Under the pieces are notes generated by a model. The model made no database searches, was not told where the DNA came from, and saw nothing but the letters and a program-made list of their open reading frames with translations. From Gelria sp. (GTDB lineage: Bacteria > Bacillota > Syntrophomonadia > Syntrophomonadales > Syntrophomonadaceae), in the NCBI GenBank assembly GCA_012839665.1, contig DUMX01000262.1, forward strand, positions 1 through 7,270: a stretch of DNA of 7,270 nt. The letters are read 5' to 3'. This document shows positions 1 through 5,843 of the stretch, piece by piece; the stretch's first letter is position 1, and each line of letters opens with the position of its first letter. Made by a program: the position numbers and the translations under genes.

Positions 1-357
1 GTAACTAAAGATAACATATCCTTTATAGAGGCTGAAAATAAAGTTTTGGGGTTCAACCATGCTGAGGTAGGGGCTCGGGTTGCAGAGAAATGGAACCTAC
101 CCCCGGAAACGGTGGAAGCTATCCAATTTCACCACAGTCCCGAAGAGGCCCAGGTCAACCCTCGTCTTACTGCTATAGTTCATCTAGCCGATGCAATTTG
201 TGTGTCCATGGGTATTGGTATGGGGATTGATGGTCTGCTTTATCCCATATCAGGAGAAGCCCTTGAATTACTTGGTTTGGATGAGTTGGAAATTGAAAAT
301 ATTATATCCGAATTGGTAGATACTTTTGCGGACCAGCAGATTTTTGAACTAAAATAG
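1..357 (+). CDS. HDOD/HD-domain signalling protein, C-terminal fragment
   Basis: This is the last 118 codons of a gene whose start lies left of the window; frame 1 is open from base 1, so the TTG at 46 is probably internal. The residues match the end of an HDOD domain, a non-catalytic relative of HD phosphohydrolases found in bacterial signalling and regulatory proteins. Visible family marks are H20-A-E-V-G, the W31-N-L-P stretch, the paired His at 44-45 in FHHSP, and H61-L-A-D. A Leu/Glu-rich helical tail follows (about residues 85-115). It ends at TAG 355-357. No partner gene is visible downstream, since about 296 nt of non-coding DNA follow. Family knowledge suggests a cytoplasmic role in signal transduction, but the N-terminal part that would show any fused receiver, EAL or other domain is missing. 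The family call is fairly sure; the exact role is unknown. Confidence 0.8.
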   Translation, partial: VTKDNISFIEAENKVLGFNHAEVGARVAEKWNLPPETVEAIQFHHSPEEAQVNPRLTAIVHLADAICVSMGIGMGIDGLLYPISGEALELLGLDELEIENIISELVDTFADQQIFELK

Positions 358-587
358 GGTTTCACGTACTTAACAACTCGGCAGTAATAATTTGTTAACA
401 GCCTTAAACCGGGCAATTACGTATCCCTACGGGAATAAATTTTAATTTTATTTCTTAATCCTCAATTCCAAAACCCACATGTCCTCCTATGCCCATGTTA
501 TTGGGACTCTTACCGGATTTTATCCTCGCCTTACTTCGACTAAAAAACCAGATTAACTAAAAAATAGTATCTATTATCTGAATATTC

Positions 588-617
588 TTGTTGCTTTTCA
601 AATCTGACTGTTATAGA
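588..617 (+). promoter_or_regulatory. Candidate sigma-A-type promoter of the oxidoreductase operon
   Basis: TTGTTG at 588-593 (compare TTGACA) is followed after 18 nt by TATAGA at 612-617 (compare TATAAT). A TG at 609-610 precedes the hexamer, giving an extended -10 (TGTTATAGA). This would place the transcript start near 624, about 30 nt before the first gene of the operon. It is the best promoter match in the interval. Its position fits, but it is called from consensus resemblance alone. Confidence 0.45.
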
Positions 618-640
618 GTATGCAATAAGAAAAATTTTTA

Positions 641-646
641 AGGGGA
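641..646 (+). promoter_or_regulatory. Ribosome binding site that decides the ATPase start
   Basis: AGGGGA at 641-646 is the only Shine-Dalgarno-like stretch here, because a TAA stop sits at 639-641. It abuts the GTG at 648 (1 nt away), too close for normal initiation, but lies 7 nt before the TTG at 654. This favours TTG 654 as the true start. Confidence 0.55.
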
Positions 647-653
647 AGTGCTT

Positions 654-1337
654 TTGGGCAGTTTAGCTATATTTGCCGGAGGTTTTGGTAGCGGCAAAAG
701 TGAAGTAGCAATAAATTTTGCCATCGACAGGGCAAGTACATCACAAAAGGTAGTTTTAGCCGATTTAGACTTGGTAAACCCCTTCTTTGCTTCTCGAGAC
801 GCCAGGGAGAAGCTTATCAGTAAAAACATTCGACTTTTGGCACCCAGTGGGGAACTAGCATTTGGTGATGTACCTAATCTACCCACAGAAATAATTGCCT
901 TAATGAAACAGGATAATGATATGCTGATTGACCTGGCAGGAGACGAAGTCGGGTCACTGGTTATCGGTTATCTTAGCAAATTGGTAAAAGAGCGGGGAAA
1001 CTACCAGTTTTATTTGGTTATTAACCCTTATCGACCTTTTGCTGGTGAACTGGAAAGTATAAAAGAGCTTAAGCAGCTTCTGGAGAAGGTCGGGCTTATT
1101 AAATTTACCGGAATAATCAGCAACCCTAATATGGTCGAGGAAACTAACCTGGAGCTGGTTCTTAGAGGACATCAAAGGGTAGTAGAATTTGCTGCTGGAC
1201 TAGCATTACCAGTTAAATATTTAACGGTAGAAGAAAGTATATATAATTGTCTACCTTATGAATATCGTAATATTGCAAAAAAAATTACACTATATTTACG
1301 ACCCAGTTGGCTACAGGGTTCTGGAGGAGGAATGTAG
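654..1337 (+). CDS. P-loop ATPase (SIMIBI/CobQ-MinD-like) of the 2-oxoacid oxidoreductase operon
   Basis: A 227-residue soluble protein read from TTG 654; GTG 648 is an alternative start that adds two residues. A Walker A loop opens the protein (GGFGSGKS, about residues 9-16). It is followed by a strand and switch-like segment (ADLDLVNPFF, about 37-46), a hydrophobic strand ending in an acidic turn (LIDLAGDEVG) and a late NP-N-M-V-E-E-T segment. The order resembles the CobQ/MinD/ParA nucleotide-binding fold. The second glycine of Walker A is not followed by the extra 'deviant' lysine of true MinD/NifH proteins. It has no membrane segment or Cys cluster motif. It is first in a tight operon: its TAG (1335-1337) lies 1 nt before the ferredoxin-subunit ATG. 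From memory, similar ATP-binding proteins occur beside such oxidoreductases in related anaerobes, which suggests a role in maturation or control of the enzyme. That is inference; no specific function is established. Confidence 0.72.
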   Translation: MGSLAIFAGGFGSGKSEVAINFAIDRASTSQKVVLADLDLVNPFFASRDAREKLISKNIRLLAPSGELAFGDVPNLPTEIIALMKQDNDMLIDLAGDEVGSLVIGYLSKLVKERGNYQFYLVINPYRPFAGELESIKELKQLLEKVGLIKFTGIISNPNMVEETNLELVLRGHQRVVEFAAGLALPVKYLTVEESIYNCLPYEYRNIAKKITLYLRPSWLQGSGGGM

Positions 1338-1338
1338 T

Positions 1339-1566
1339 ATGGCTAAGGCTAAACCCAGGGGCAGGGTTAGTTTTTATTATGATAGCTGCAAAGCCTGTGG
1401 ACTCTGTGTTCATTTTTGTCCCAGAGACATTCTGGACTTTGATGAAGACACTATAAATCCTTTGGGATTTCATCCCGTTATCGTGGTAAAACCTGAAGAA
1501 TGCACAGGATGTGCTATCTGTGCTTTAATGTGCCCGGATTTGGTTATAGAGGTAGAAAAGGGGTGA
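1339..1566 (+). CDS. 4Fe-4S ferredoxin-type (delta) subunit of 2-oxoacid:ferredoxin oxidoreductase
   Basis: A 75-residue protein carrying two classic 4Fe-4S motifs: C17-x2-C20-x2-C23-x3-C27-P and C55-x2-C58-x2-C61-x3-C65-P. It would relay electrons from the thiamine-diphosphate site and proximal cluster of the beta subunit to external ferredoxin. The length and two-cluster layout fit the separate delta subunit of four-subunit KOR/VOR/POR enzymes. The start is ATG 1339, because GGAGGAGG (1322-1329) lies 9 nt upstream. The in-frame upstream TTG at 1258 would read inside the ATPase gene and has no such site. The gene ends 4 nt before the alpha-subunit ATG, so the subunits are probably co-translated. 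All eight Cys ligands are present. Identity is secure at the family level; the substrate of the complex is not set by this subunit. Confidence 0.9.
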   Translation: MAKAKPRGRVSFYYDSCKACGLCVHFCPRDILDFDEDTINPLGFHPVIVVKPEECTGCAICALMCPDLVIEVEKG

Positions 1567-1570
1567 TGGG

Positions 1571-2626
1571 ATGAATAAGGTTTTAATGAAAGGTAACGAA
1601 GCACTGGCAGAGGGTGCTATTTTGGCTGGATGCTGGGGATTTTTCGGTTATCCCATAACCCCCTCCAGTGAAATTGCTGAATATATGGCCAGGAAACTAC
1701 CTAAGATTGGTGGAATATTTGTGCAGGCCGAAAGCGAGTTGGCAGCTATAAATATGGTTTACGGAGGGGCATCTACTGGTGAGCGGGTAATGACTGCTTC
1801 TTCTGGACCAGGTTTGAGTCTCAAGCAGGAAGGGATATCTTTTATCGCTGAAGCCGAGTTACCCTGCCTGATTGTAAATGTTTCCCGGGGCGGTCCAGGA
1901 TTAGGAGGTATCCAACCCTCTCAAGGAGATTATTTTCAGGCTACTCGGGGAGGCGGACATGGCGACTATCATACTATGGTACTGGCTCCTGCCAGCACAC
2001 AGGAAATGATGGATTTTGCCATTTTAGGATATGACCTGGCTGACCGCTATCGTATACCGGTAATTATAATGGCGGAGGGAACTCTAGGCAATTTAATGGA
2101 ACCGGTAATTGTCAGAGATGAGGTAACTAGTTTTACGGAAAAGCCCTGGGCCATAAGCGGATGTCAGGGAAGAAAGCCTAACATAATTAACACCTTGCAT
2201 ATGACTGCTGATGTTTTGGAGGAGAGAAACCGGCATCTTTTTAACAAATACAAAGAGATTGAAATGAATGAAAAGCGCGCCGAGACTTTTATGGTGGAGG
2301 ACGCTGATATAGTTGTAGTAGCTTTTGGCCTACTAGCTCGGGTAATTAAGCGTTCGGTTATTGATGCCCGTAAAAATGGTGTTAAAGCTGGTTTAATCAG
2401 GCCTATAACCTTGTGGCCTTTCCCGGATGAACACATAAAAGCAGTTACCGAAACTTGCAAGGTCTTACTATCAATGGAAATAAGTATGGGGCAGATGATA
2501 CAGGATATAAGACTGGCGGCAGAAGGCAGGGTGCCAGTTGAATTTTACGGGAGAATCGGATTTCTTCCCAATCCTGAGGAACTTACCCGGGGGATTATAG
2601 ACGTGGCAGAAAGGAAGGGATTATAA
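1571..2626 (+). CDS. vorB: 2-oxoacid:ferredoxin oxidoreductase alpha subunit, VorB type
   Basis: A 351-residue alpha subunit holding the pyrimidine-binding and transketolase C-terminal domains. With the beta subunit it catalyses CoA-dependent oxidative decarboxylation of a 2-oxo acid to acyl-CoA, CO2 and two electrons for ferredoxin. Family marks are the N-terminal MKGNEALAEGA, GYPITPSSEIAEYM (26-39), QAESELAAINMVYGGA (52-67), TASSGPGLSLKQEG (75-88), RGGPGLGGIQPSQGDYFQAT (106-125) and GGGHGDY (127-133). These resemble proteins annotated as VorB (3-methyl-2-oxobutanoate dehydrogenase) more than pyruvate enzymes, and the length is typical. ATG 1571 follows a G-rich binding site (GGGGTGATGGG). 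Its TAA shares one base with the next gene's ATG (TAATG). Branched-chain 2-oxo acids are the favoured substrate, but 2-oxoglutarate or an aryl-pyruvate cannot be excluded from sequence alone. Confidence 0.9.
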   Translation: MNKVLMKGNEALAEGAILAGCWGFFGYPITPSSEIAEYMARKLPKIGGIFVQAESELAAINMVYGGASTGERVMTASSGPGLSLKQEGISFIAEAELPCLIVNVSRGGPGLGGIQPSQGDYFQATRGGGHGDYHTMVLAPASTQEMMDFAILGYDLADRYRIPVIIMAEGTLGNLMEPVIVRDEVTSFTEKPWAISGCQGRKPNIINTLHMTADVLEERNRHLFNKYKEIEMNEKRAETFMVEDADIVVVAFGLLARVIKRSVIDARKNGVKAGLIRPITLWPFPDEHIKAVTETCKVLLSMEISMGQMIQDIRLAAEGRVPVEFYGRIGFLPNPEELTRGIIDVAERKGL

Positions 2627-3369
2627 TGGCAATAGTATTTAAACGACCGGAAAGCCTGACTGATGCCAAATTTCATTATTGCCCCGGGTGTACTCACGGA
2701 ATCATACATCGTTTGGTGGCTGAATGTTTAGATGAAATGAATATAAGGGAAAAAGCTGTTGGTATCTGTCCGGTGGGTTGTTCAGTTTTAGCTTATGAGT
2801 ATTTTAACTGCGATATGCTGGAAGCAGCTCATGGCCGGGCTCCGGCTATAGCAACAGCTATTAAAAGGCTTAAACCGGAATGCTACCTTTTTACCTATCA
2901 GGGTGATGGCGATTTGGCTTCCATAGGCATGGGTGAGATTGTTCACGCTTCCGTTCGGGGTGAGAAAATCAGCGTATTTTTTATAAATAATACCTTGTAC
3001 GGGATGACTGGCGGACAAATGGCTCCAACTACACTTTTGGGACAAGTAGCTACTACCTGTCCGTATGGTCGTAAGGTAGAAAACGAAGGTTACCCGGTTA
3101 AGATGGCGGAGCTTTTGGCAGGTAATGAAGGTTCTGCTTATATCAGTCGGGTGGCCATTAACTCACCTGCTAATGTAGTAAAGGCTAAAAGGGCCATTAA
3201 AAAAGCATTTGAGACTCAGGCCAAAGGTTTGGGCTTTTCCATGGTGGAAATATTATCTACCTGCCCTACCAACTGGGGTCTTAATCCGGTAGATGCGATG
3301 AAATGGATGGAAGATAATATGATTCCCTACTACCCGCTGGGAGAGTTCAAGGTCAAGGAGGAAGAGTAG
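2626..3369 (+). CDS. 2-oxoacid:ferredoxin oxidoreductase beta subunit (ThDP- and 4Fe-4S-binding)
   Basis: A 247-residue beta subunit that binds thiamine diphosphate and the proximal 4Fe-4S cluster. The ThDP/Mg signature is GDGDLASIG (93-101) with N121-N122 and the YGMTGGQMAPT loop (125-135). HGRAPA (69-74) is another family block. Likely cluster ligands are C19 and C22 (CPGC), C52 (GCS) and C213 (STCP), by analogy with structurally known members; C48 is an additional Cys nearby. The C-terminal domain is short, as usual for KOR/VOR-type rather than pyruvate beta chains. The start ATG overlaps the alpha stop by one base and is served by AAGGAAGGGA at the end of the alpha gene. It acts in the cytoplasm with its three operon partners. 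Substrate is left open, as for the alpha subunit. Confidence 0.9.
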   Translation: MAIVFKRPESLTDAKFHYCPGCTHGIIHRLVAECLDEMNIREKAVGICPVGCSVLAYEYFNCDMLEAAHGRAPAIATAIKRLKPECYLFTYQGDGDLASIGMGEIVHASVRGEKISVFFINNTLYGMTGGQMAPTTLLGQVATTCPYGRKVENEGYPVKMAELLAGNEGSAYISRVAINSPANVVKAKRAIKKAFETQAKGLGFSMVEILSTCPTNWGLNPVDAMKWMEDNMIPYYPLGEFKVKEEE

Positions 3370-3370
3370 T

Positions 3371-3922
3371 ATGGATGACGAAAAACAGATTCTTTTTGCA
3401 GGGTTTGGCGGTCAGGGAGTACTGTCTATGGGGCAGTTTTTAGCTTATGCGGCCATGAACGATGGGAAACAGGTATCCTGGGTTCCCTCCTACGGAGCGG
3501 AAATGCGTGGGGGGACTGCCAACTGCCTGGTTACCATCTCTAGTGAGGAAATTTATTCCCCGTTAACTGAACATCCTCTAATGGCAGTAGTGTTAAACCA
3601 GCCTTCTCTAGATAAATTTGAGGCTCTGATAAAACCACATGGGTGGTTAGTTATTAACTCTTCCATGGTGGACCGGGATTCGGAACGTACGGATTTAACC
3701 GTTTTAAAAATCCCGGTTAATGAATTAGCAGAGGAAATGGACAACGCCCGCGGAGCTAATATGATATTATTAGGGGCCTATTTGGAGAAAACCGGTGTAG
3801 TAAGGGCAGAAGATGCCGTACAACACTTTGAAGCTGTTTATAAAGGTAAGAAAGAAATAATTATCCAAAAAAATCGCGAAGCTTTCTTAGCTGGAGTGGA
3901 ATGGGCCAAAAAGAATTGGTAG
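3371..3922 (+). CDS. 2-oxoacid:ferredoxin oxidoreductase gamma subunit
   Basis: A 183-residue gamma-domain protein that binds part of CoA and helps hold the alpha/beta pair together. Recognisable blocks are GFGGQGVLSMG (11-21), VSWVPSYGAEMRGGTANC (35-52), LNQPSLDKFE (75-84) and a late NMILLGAYLE segment. The length is normal for the stand-alone gamma subunit of KOR/VOR enzymes. The start is ATG 3371, one base after the beta stop, with AAGGAGGA (3355-3362) 8 nt upstream. It is the last gene of the operon: a long hairpin begins 10 nt after its TAG. The gene order ferredoxin, alpha, beta, gamma gives a complete four-subunit enzyme with no piece missing. Confidence 0.9.
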   Translation: MDDEKQILFAGFGGQGVLSMGQFLAYAAMNDGKQVSWVPSYGAEMRGGTANCLVTISSEEIYSPLTEHPLMAVVLNQPSLDKFEALIKPHGWLVINSSMVDRDSERTDLTVLKIPVNELAEEMDNARGANMILLGAYLEKTGVVRAEDAVQHFEAVYKGKKEIIIQKNREAFLAGVEWAKKNW

Positions 3923-3931
3923 TTAAGTAAT

Positions 3932-3990
3932 CAGGCACCAAGTTATTAACTTGCTATTTTATTTTTTGTAAGTTGATAAGTTGGTGCTTG
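3932..3990 (+). terminator. Long hairpin after the oxidoreductase operon, probable terminator
   Basis: The left arm 3932-3954 (from CAGGCACCAAG) pairs with the right arm 3968-3990 (ending GGTGCTTG). The stem is 23 bp, with one G-G mismatch and a few G-U pairs, around a 13-nt T-rich loop. It sits directly behind the gamma-subunit stop and before the next gene's ribosome site. The downstream tract is only TCTTTG, a weak run for an intrinsic terminator, so read-through into the next operon, or a role in 3'-end protection of the mRNA, is possible. Confidence 0.6.
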
Positions 3991-4045
3991 TCTTTGTAGG
4001 GATAATCTTATTTCCCCGGGCATAAGATAAAGGAGACAACTGCCT

Positions 4046-4051
4046 GGGGAG
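4046..4051 (+). promoter_or_regulatory. Ribosome binding site that decides the start of the membrane-protein gene
   Basis: GGGGAG at 4046-4051 lies 8 nt before TTG 4060. The ATG at 4052 is in another frame and meets TGA after two more codons, so it cannot be the start. The TTG is therefore preferred. Confidence 0.55.
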
Positions 4052-4059
4052 ATGATAAC

Positions 4060-4554
4060 TTGAAAAGAATTATTGATAAGGTGGAAAAACACCTTATTCG
4101 TATAATAGTTTTAAGTTTGTTGGTAATCGTGGTGGTCCAGGGTGTAATGACCCACGACCCGTTACGTTTGTACCTGTCCTGGAGTGAAAGGCTGGAAGGG
4201 CAGGTAGTAGAGTATCCGGTTGCTACTGATGCCAAAACAGTAACAAAGGATAAACCGGAAAAACCGAAGGTCATTTCTCCAGAAGCTCATCTGGTGCTGG
4301 AAATAGAGGTGTTTTCTTCACTGCCTCGAAGTATAGTCCTGGTAAACGGTTGTGAAAAAGCTCGGTTTAACGATAAACAAGTAAAACTTCTGCTACAAGC
4401 TGCTGATGTAGTAGAGATTGATTCCAGTGCCTACAATTTTCCTATTAATTACTGCGTTAAGGATATTTCTGACAATGTAGCTTTTCCAGAACGAAATAAA
4501 ACCTATACTGCTAACCAGGGTATAGTAATGATTGGTAAAATTATAGTAAAATAG
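4060..4554 (+). CDS. Hypothetical protein with one N-terminal membrane anchor
   Basis: A 164-residue protein of unrecognised family, read from TTG 4060. A basic N-terminus (KRIIDKVEKHLIR, 2-14) precedes one hydrophobic helix (about 15-30, IIVLSLLVIVVVQG). This predicts an N-in anchor with the rest outside the cytoplasm; no lipobox or clear signal-peptidase site is seen. A charged Lys/Pro linker follows (about 58-72). The C-terminal region (about 76-164) is rich in short beta-like stretches: LVLEIEV, SLPRSIVLVNG, VVEIDSSAYNFP and IVMIGKIIVK. The repeated short hydrophobic strands and the VLVNG turn suggest a small beta-sandwich, but this is a guess from pattern. It contains two isolated Cys (98 and 132). 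It lies 60 nt before the hutP-like gene on the same strand and may share its transcript. No function can be assigned. Confidence 0.7.
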   Translation: MKRIIDKVEKHLIRIIVLSLLVIVVVQGVMTHDPLRLYLSWSERLEGQVVEYPVATDAKTVTKDKPEKPKVISPEAHLVLEIEVFSSLPRSIVLVNGCEKARFNDKQVKLLLQAADVVEIDSSAYNFPINYCVKDISDNVAFPERNKTYTANQGIVMIGKIIVK

Positions 4555-4600
4555 AACCACGGCTAAGAATTAAGAATTATTGTTTATTTGGATACACATA

Positions 4601-4608
4601 AAGGTGGG
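4601..4608 (+). promoter_or_regulatory. Ribosome binding site that decides the HutP-family start
   Basis: AAGGTGGG at 4601-4608 is placed 6 nt before GTG 4615. The in-frame TTG at 4588 has no such site upstream and would add nine residues unlike the family. Confidence 0.55.
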
Positions 4609-4614
4609 AACGCT

Positions 4615-5031
4615 GTGGAAACAGGAAGTAAAATAGTTGCTACGGCAGCATTAAAAATGGCAATTACCTCTACCCGGCAGGAAGAAGCGCAATTAAAAAA
4701 GGCTCTGCTGGAAGAGCAGGGGGTAAGAGCAGTTGCAGTTGATTATGGTGGAGAATTTATCAGTTCGGTAGGAAAGATTGTGGAGCGAGCGGTAGTAGCA
4801 GCTAAACGGGAAAACGTTATCAAGGATAGTCATGCTGATGAGGGCGCCGTAGCCGGTGCCGCTCGGGAAGCTATTGCCCAGATTATGCCTAAAGCCCTGG
4901 GGTTAAACGTAGGGGGAAAGATTGGCATTGCCCGTCACCATGACCATGTTAGTGTTGCTATATTTATGGGTATAGGCCTGCTTCATCTGGATGAGGTTGC
5001 TATCGGATTAGGACACCGGGCAGTCTCTTAA
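4615..5031 (+). CDS. HutP-family protein (RNA-binding antiterminator family)
   Basis: A 138-residue protein from GTG 4615. It is recognised as HutP family by its blocks: KIVATAALKMAITSTRQEEA (6-25), VAVDYGGEFISSVGKIVERA (40-59), AAKRENVIKDSHADEGAVAG (62-81), LGLNVGGKIGIAR (95-107) and the closing LDEVAIGLGHRAV (125-137). In Bacillus subtilis, HutP binds histidine and Mg2+ and then grips NAG-repeat RNA to block a terminator in the hut operon. Here H73 and H134 could match two of the three known metal-binding His; the residue at the second position looks like Gly77, though my alignment is from memory. There are extra His at 108, 109 and 111. No histidine-degradation genes are nearby. It lies between an unknown membrane protein and chorismate mutase, so target and ligand are open. 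Family membership is fairly sure; antitermination activity is not shown. Confidence 0.82.
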   Translation: METGSKIVATAALKMAITSTRQEEAQLKKALLEEQGVRAVAVDYGGEFISSVGKIVERAVVAAKRENVIKDSHADEGAVAGAAREAIAQIMPKALGLNVGGKIGIARHHDHVSVAIFMGIGLLHLDEVAIGLGHRAVS

Positions 5032-5077
5032 TGGATCCGTACTTATGGGGGTTAATAAGGAGTGACAGTTATATAAT

Positions 5078-5443
5078 ATGATGATGCGAGGTATCAGGGG
5101 GGCAACAACTGTAAAAGAAGACAACGTGGAAGAAGTGCTGCAGGCAACCCGGGAATTATTACAAATTATGCAAAGGGAAAATGATTTTGCTATTAGCGAT
5201 GTTGCCAGCGCACTTTTTACCGTTACTCCAGATTTAAGGTCAGTTTTTCCTGCTGCTGCTGCCCGCTCTATAGGCTGGGATAAAGTACCCCTGTTATGTT
5301 TTCAGGAAATTGAGGTACCTGGTTCTTTACCGTTGTGCATCCGGGTTCTAGTTCATGTGAATACTGAAAAAAGTCAGCAGGAAATTAAACATATTTACCT
5401 AAAAGAAGCCCATGTCCTCAGGCAGGACCTTACTCTCCCATAA
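5078..5443 (+). CDS. aroH: Chorismate mutase, AroH type
   Basis: A 121-residue monofunctional chorismate mutase that rearranges chorismate to prephenate, the entry to phenylalanine and tyrosine. It is close to the trimeric B. subtilis enzyme in length and blocks: MMMRGIRGATTV at the start, TPDLRSVFPAAAAR (50-63), CFQEIEVPGSLPLCIRV (74-90) and HIYLKEAHVLRQDL (105-118). Active-site residues of that family are present: R7, F57, R63, C74, E77, R89 and Y107. Three ATG codons run in tandem; ATG 5078 puts R7 in register with B. subtilis and lies 12 nt after AAGGAGTGA (5057-5065). The gene follows the HutP-family gene by 46 nt, probably on one transcript. Its last 14 nt overlap the 3' end of the opposing yjbQ gene. 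No regulatory or prephenate dehydratase domain is fused to it. Confidence 0.95.
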   Translation: MMMRGIRGATTVKEDNVEEVLQATRELLQIMQRENDFAISDVASALFTVTPDLRSVFPAAAARSIGWDKVPLLCFQEIEVPGSLPLCIRVLVHVNTEKSQQEIKHIYLKEAHVLRQDLTLP

Positions 5444-5843
5444 CCTTAATAATTACCCGCTTTTTCCTTCTACCGTCAAACTCGGCATAGAATATCTCTT
5501 GCCATGGTCCCAAATCCAGGTCGCCCTCGGTTACTGGCACTATAATTTGGTGGTGCACCAGTATACTTTTTAAATGTGCATCCCCGTTATCTTCACCAGT
5601 ACGATGGTGCAAATAATCAGGTCCAAAAGGGGCAATAGATTCCAGCATATTGTCTATGTCGGTAAGTATTCCGCTTTCGTTGTCATTAACGAAGACCCCC
5701 GCACTTATATGCATAGCACTCACCAGAATCATACCTTCCTGGATACCACTTTTCTTACACGCCTCCCTTACCTTGTTGGTTATGCGTATATACTCTCGCC
5801 TTTTGTCGGTATTAAACCATAAATACTCAGTATGAAACTTCAT
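5430..5843 (-). CDS. yjbQ: YjbQ/UPF0047 family protein
   Basis: A 137-residue protein of the YjbQ (UPF0047) family, a small compact fold often annotated as a secondary thiamine-phosphate synthase-like protein; its main physiological role is unsettled. Conserved blocks are VSAMHISAGVFVNDNESG (41-58), YLHHRTGEDNGDAHLKS (77-93) and EGDLDLGPWQEIFYAEFDGR (106-125). H45, H80, D85-N86, H90 and Q115 would line the family's putative metal/phosphate pocket. The length is typical. The start ATG (5843-5841) overlaps the TGA of the upstream amidase as ATGA. A GGGAGG site inside the amidase end supports this, so translation is probably coupled. Its 3' end runs 14 nt into the opposing chorismate mutase gene. 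The family is clear; the substrate is not. Confidence 0.88.
   Translation of the reverse strand: MKFHTEYLWFNTDKRREYIRITNKVREACKKSGIQEGMILVSAMHISAGVFVNDNESGILTDIDNMLESIAPFGPDYLHHRTGEDNGDAHLKSILVHHQIIVPVTEGDLDLGPWQEIFYAEFDGRRKKRVIIKVMGE

Larger units (their letters stand above)
358..653. other. Non-coding interval between HDOD gene and oxidoreductase operon
   Basis: No convincing gene is seen on either strand. The interval is AT-rich with several short A and T runs. It holds a 7-bp inverted repeat TTAACAA (370-376) / TTGTTAA (392-398) with a 15-nt loop, and a very short TCCC-TAC-GGGA hairpin (about 424-434). Neither is a convincing terminator for the HDOD gene. A plausible promoter lies at 588-617 and the ribosome binding site of the next gene at 641-646. 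The stretch 470-540 is richer in C on the plus strand but encodes nothing recognisable. Confidence 0.6.

Noticed and set aside
370..398. Inverted repeat TTAACAA/TTGTTAA as a terminator of the HDOD gene
   Set aside because: Only 7 AT-rich base pairs, a 15-nt loop and no following T tract.
424..434. TCCC-TAC-GGGA mini-hairpin
   Set aside because: A four-base stem with a three-base loop is too weak, and the AT-rich DNA that follows has no clean T run.
638..886. Minus-strand open frame of about 82 codons opposite the ATPase gene
   Set aside because: It lies antisense over the Walker A region, has no recognisable product and no convincing binding site; it is a shadow of the real gene.
1258..1338. 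Upstream TTG start for the ferredoxin subunit
   Set aside because: It would overlap the ATPase gene, has no Shine-Dalgarno site and adds sequence unlike the family; ATG 1339 has an ideal site.
4001..4006. GATAAT as a -10 for the membrane-protein gene
   Set aside because: No acceptable -35 hexamer at 16-18 nt upstream, since that DNA is the right arm of the hairpin; kept only as a weak possibility.
4570..4596. Promoter directly before the HutP-family gene (TTAAGA ... GATACA)
   Set aside because: The spacing is only 15 nt and both hexamers are poor.
5414..5428. GTCCT-AGGAC hairpin near the end of aroH as a shared terminator
   Set aside because: A 5-bp stem inside coding sequence, with no T tract on either strand.
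5574..5835. Plus-strand open frames over the YjbQ gene
   Set aside because: Both are antisense to a well-conserved gene and show only low-complexity hydrophobic translation.
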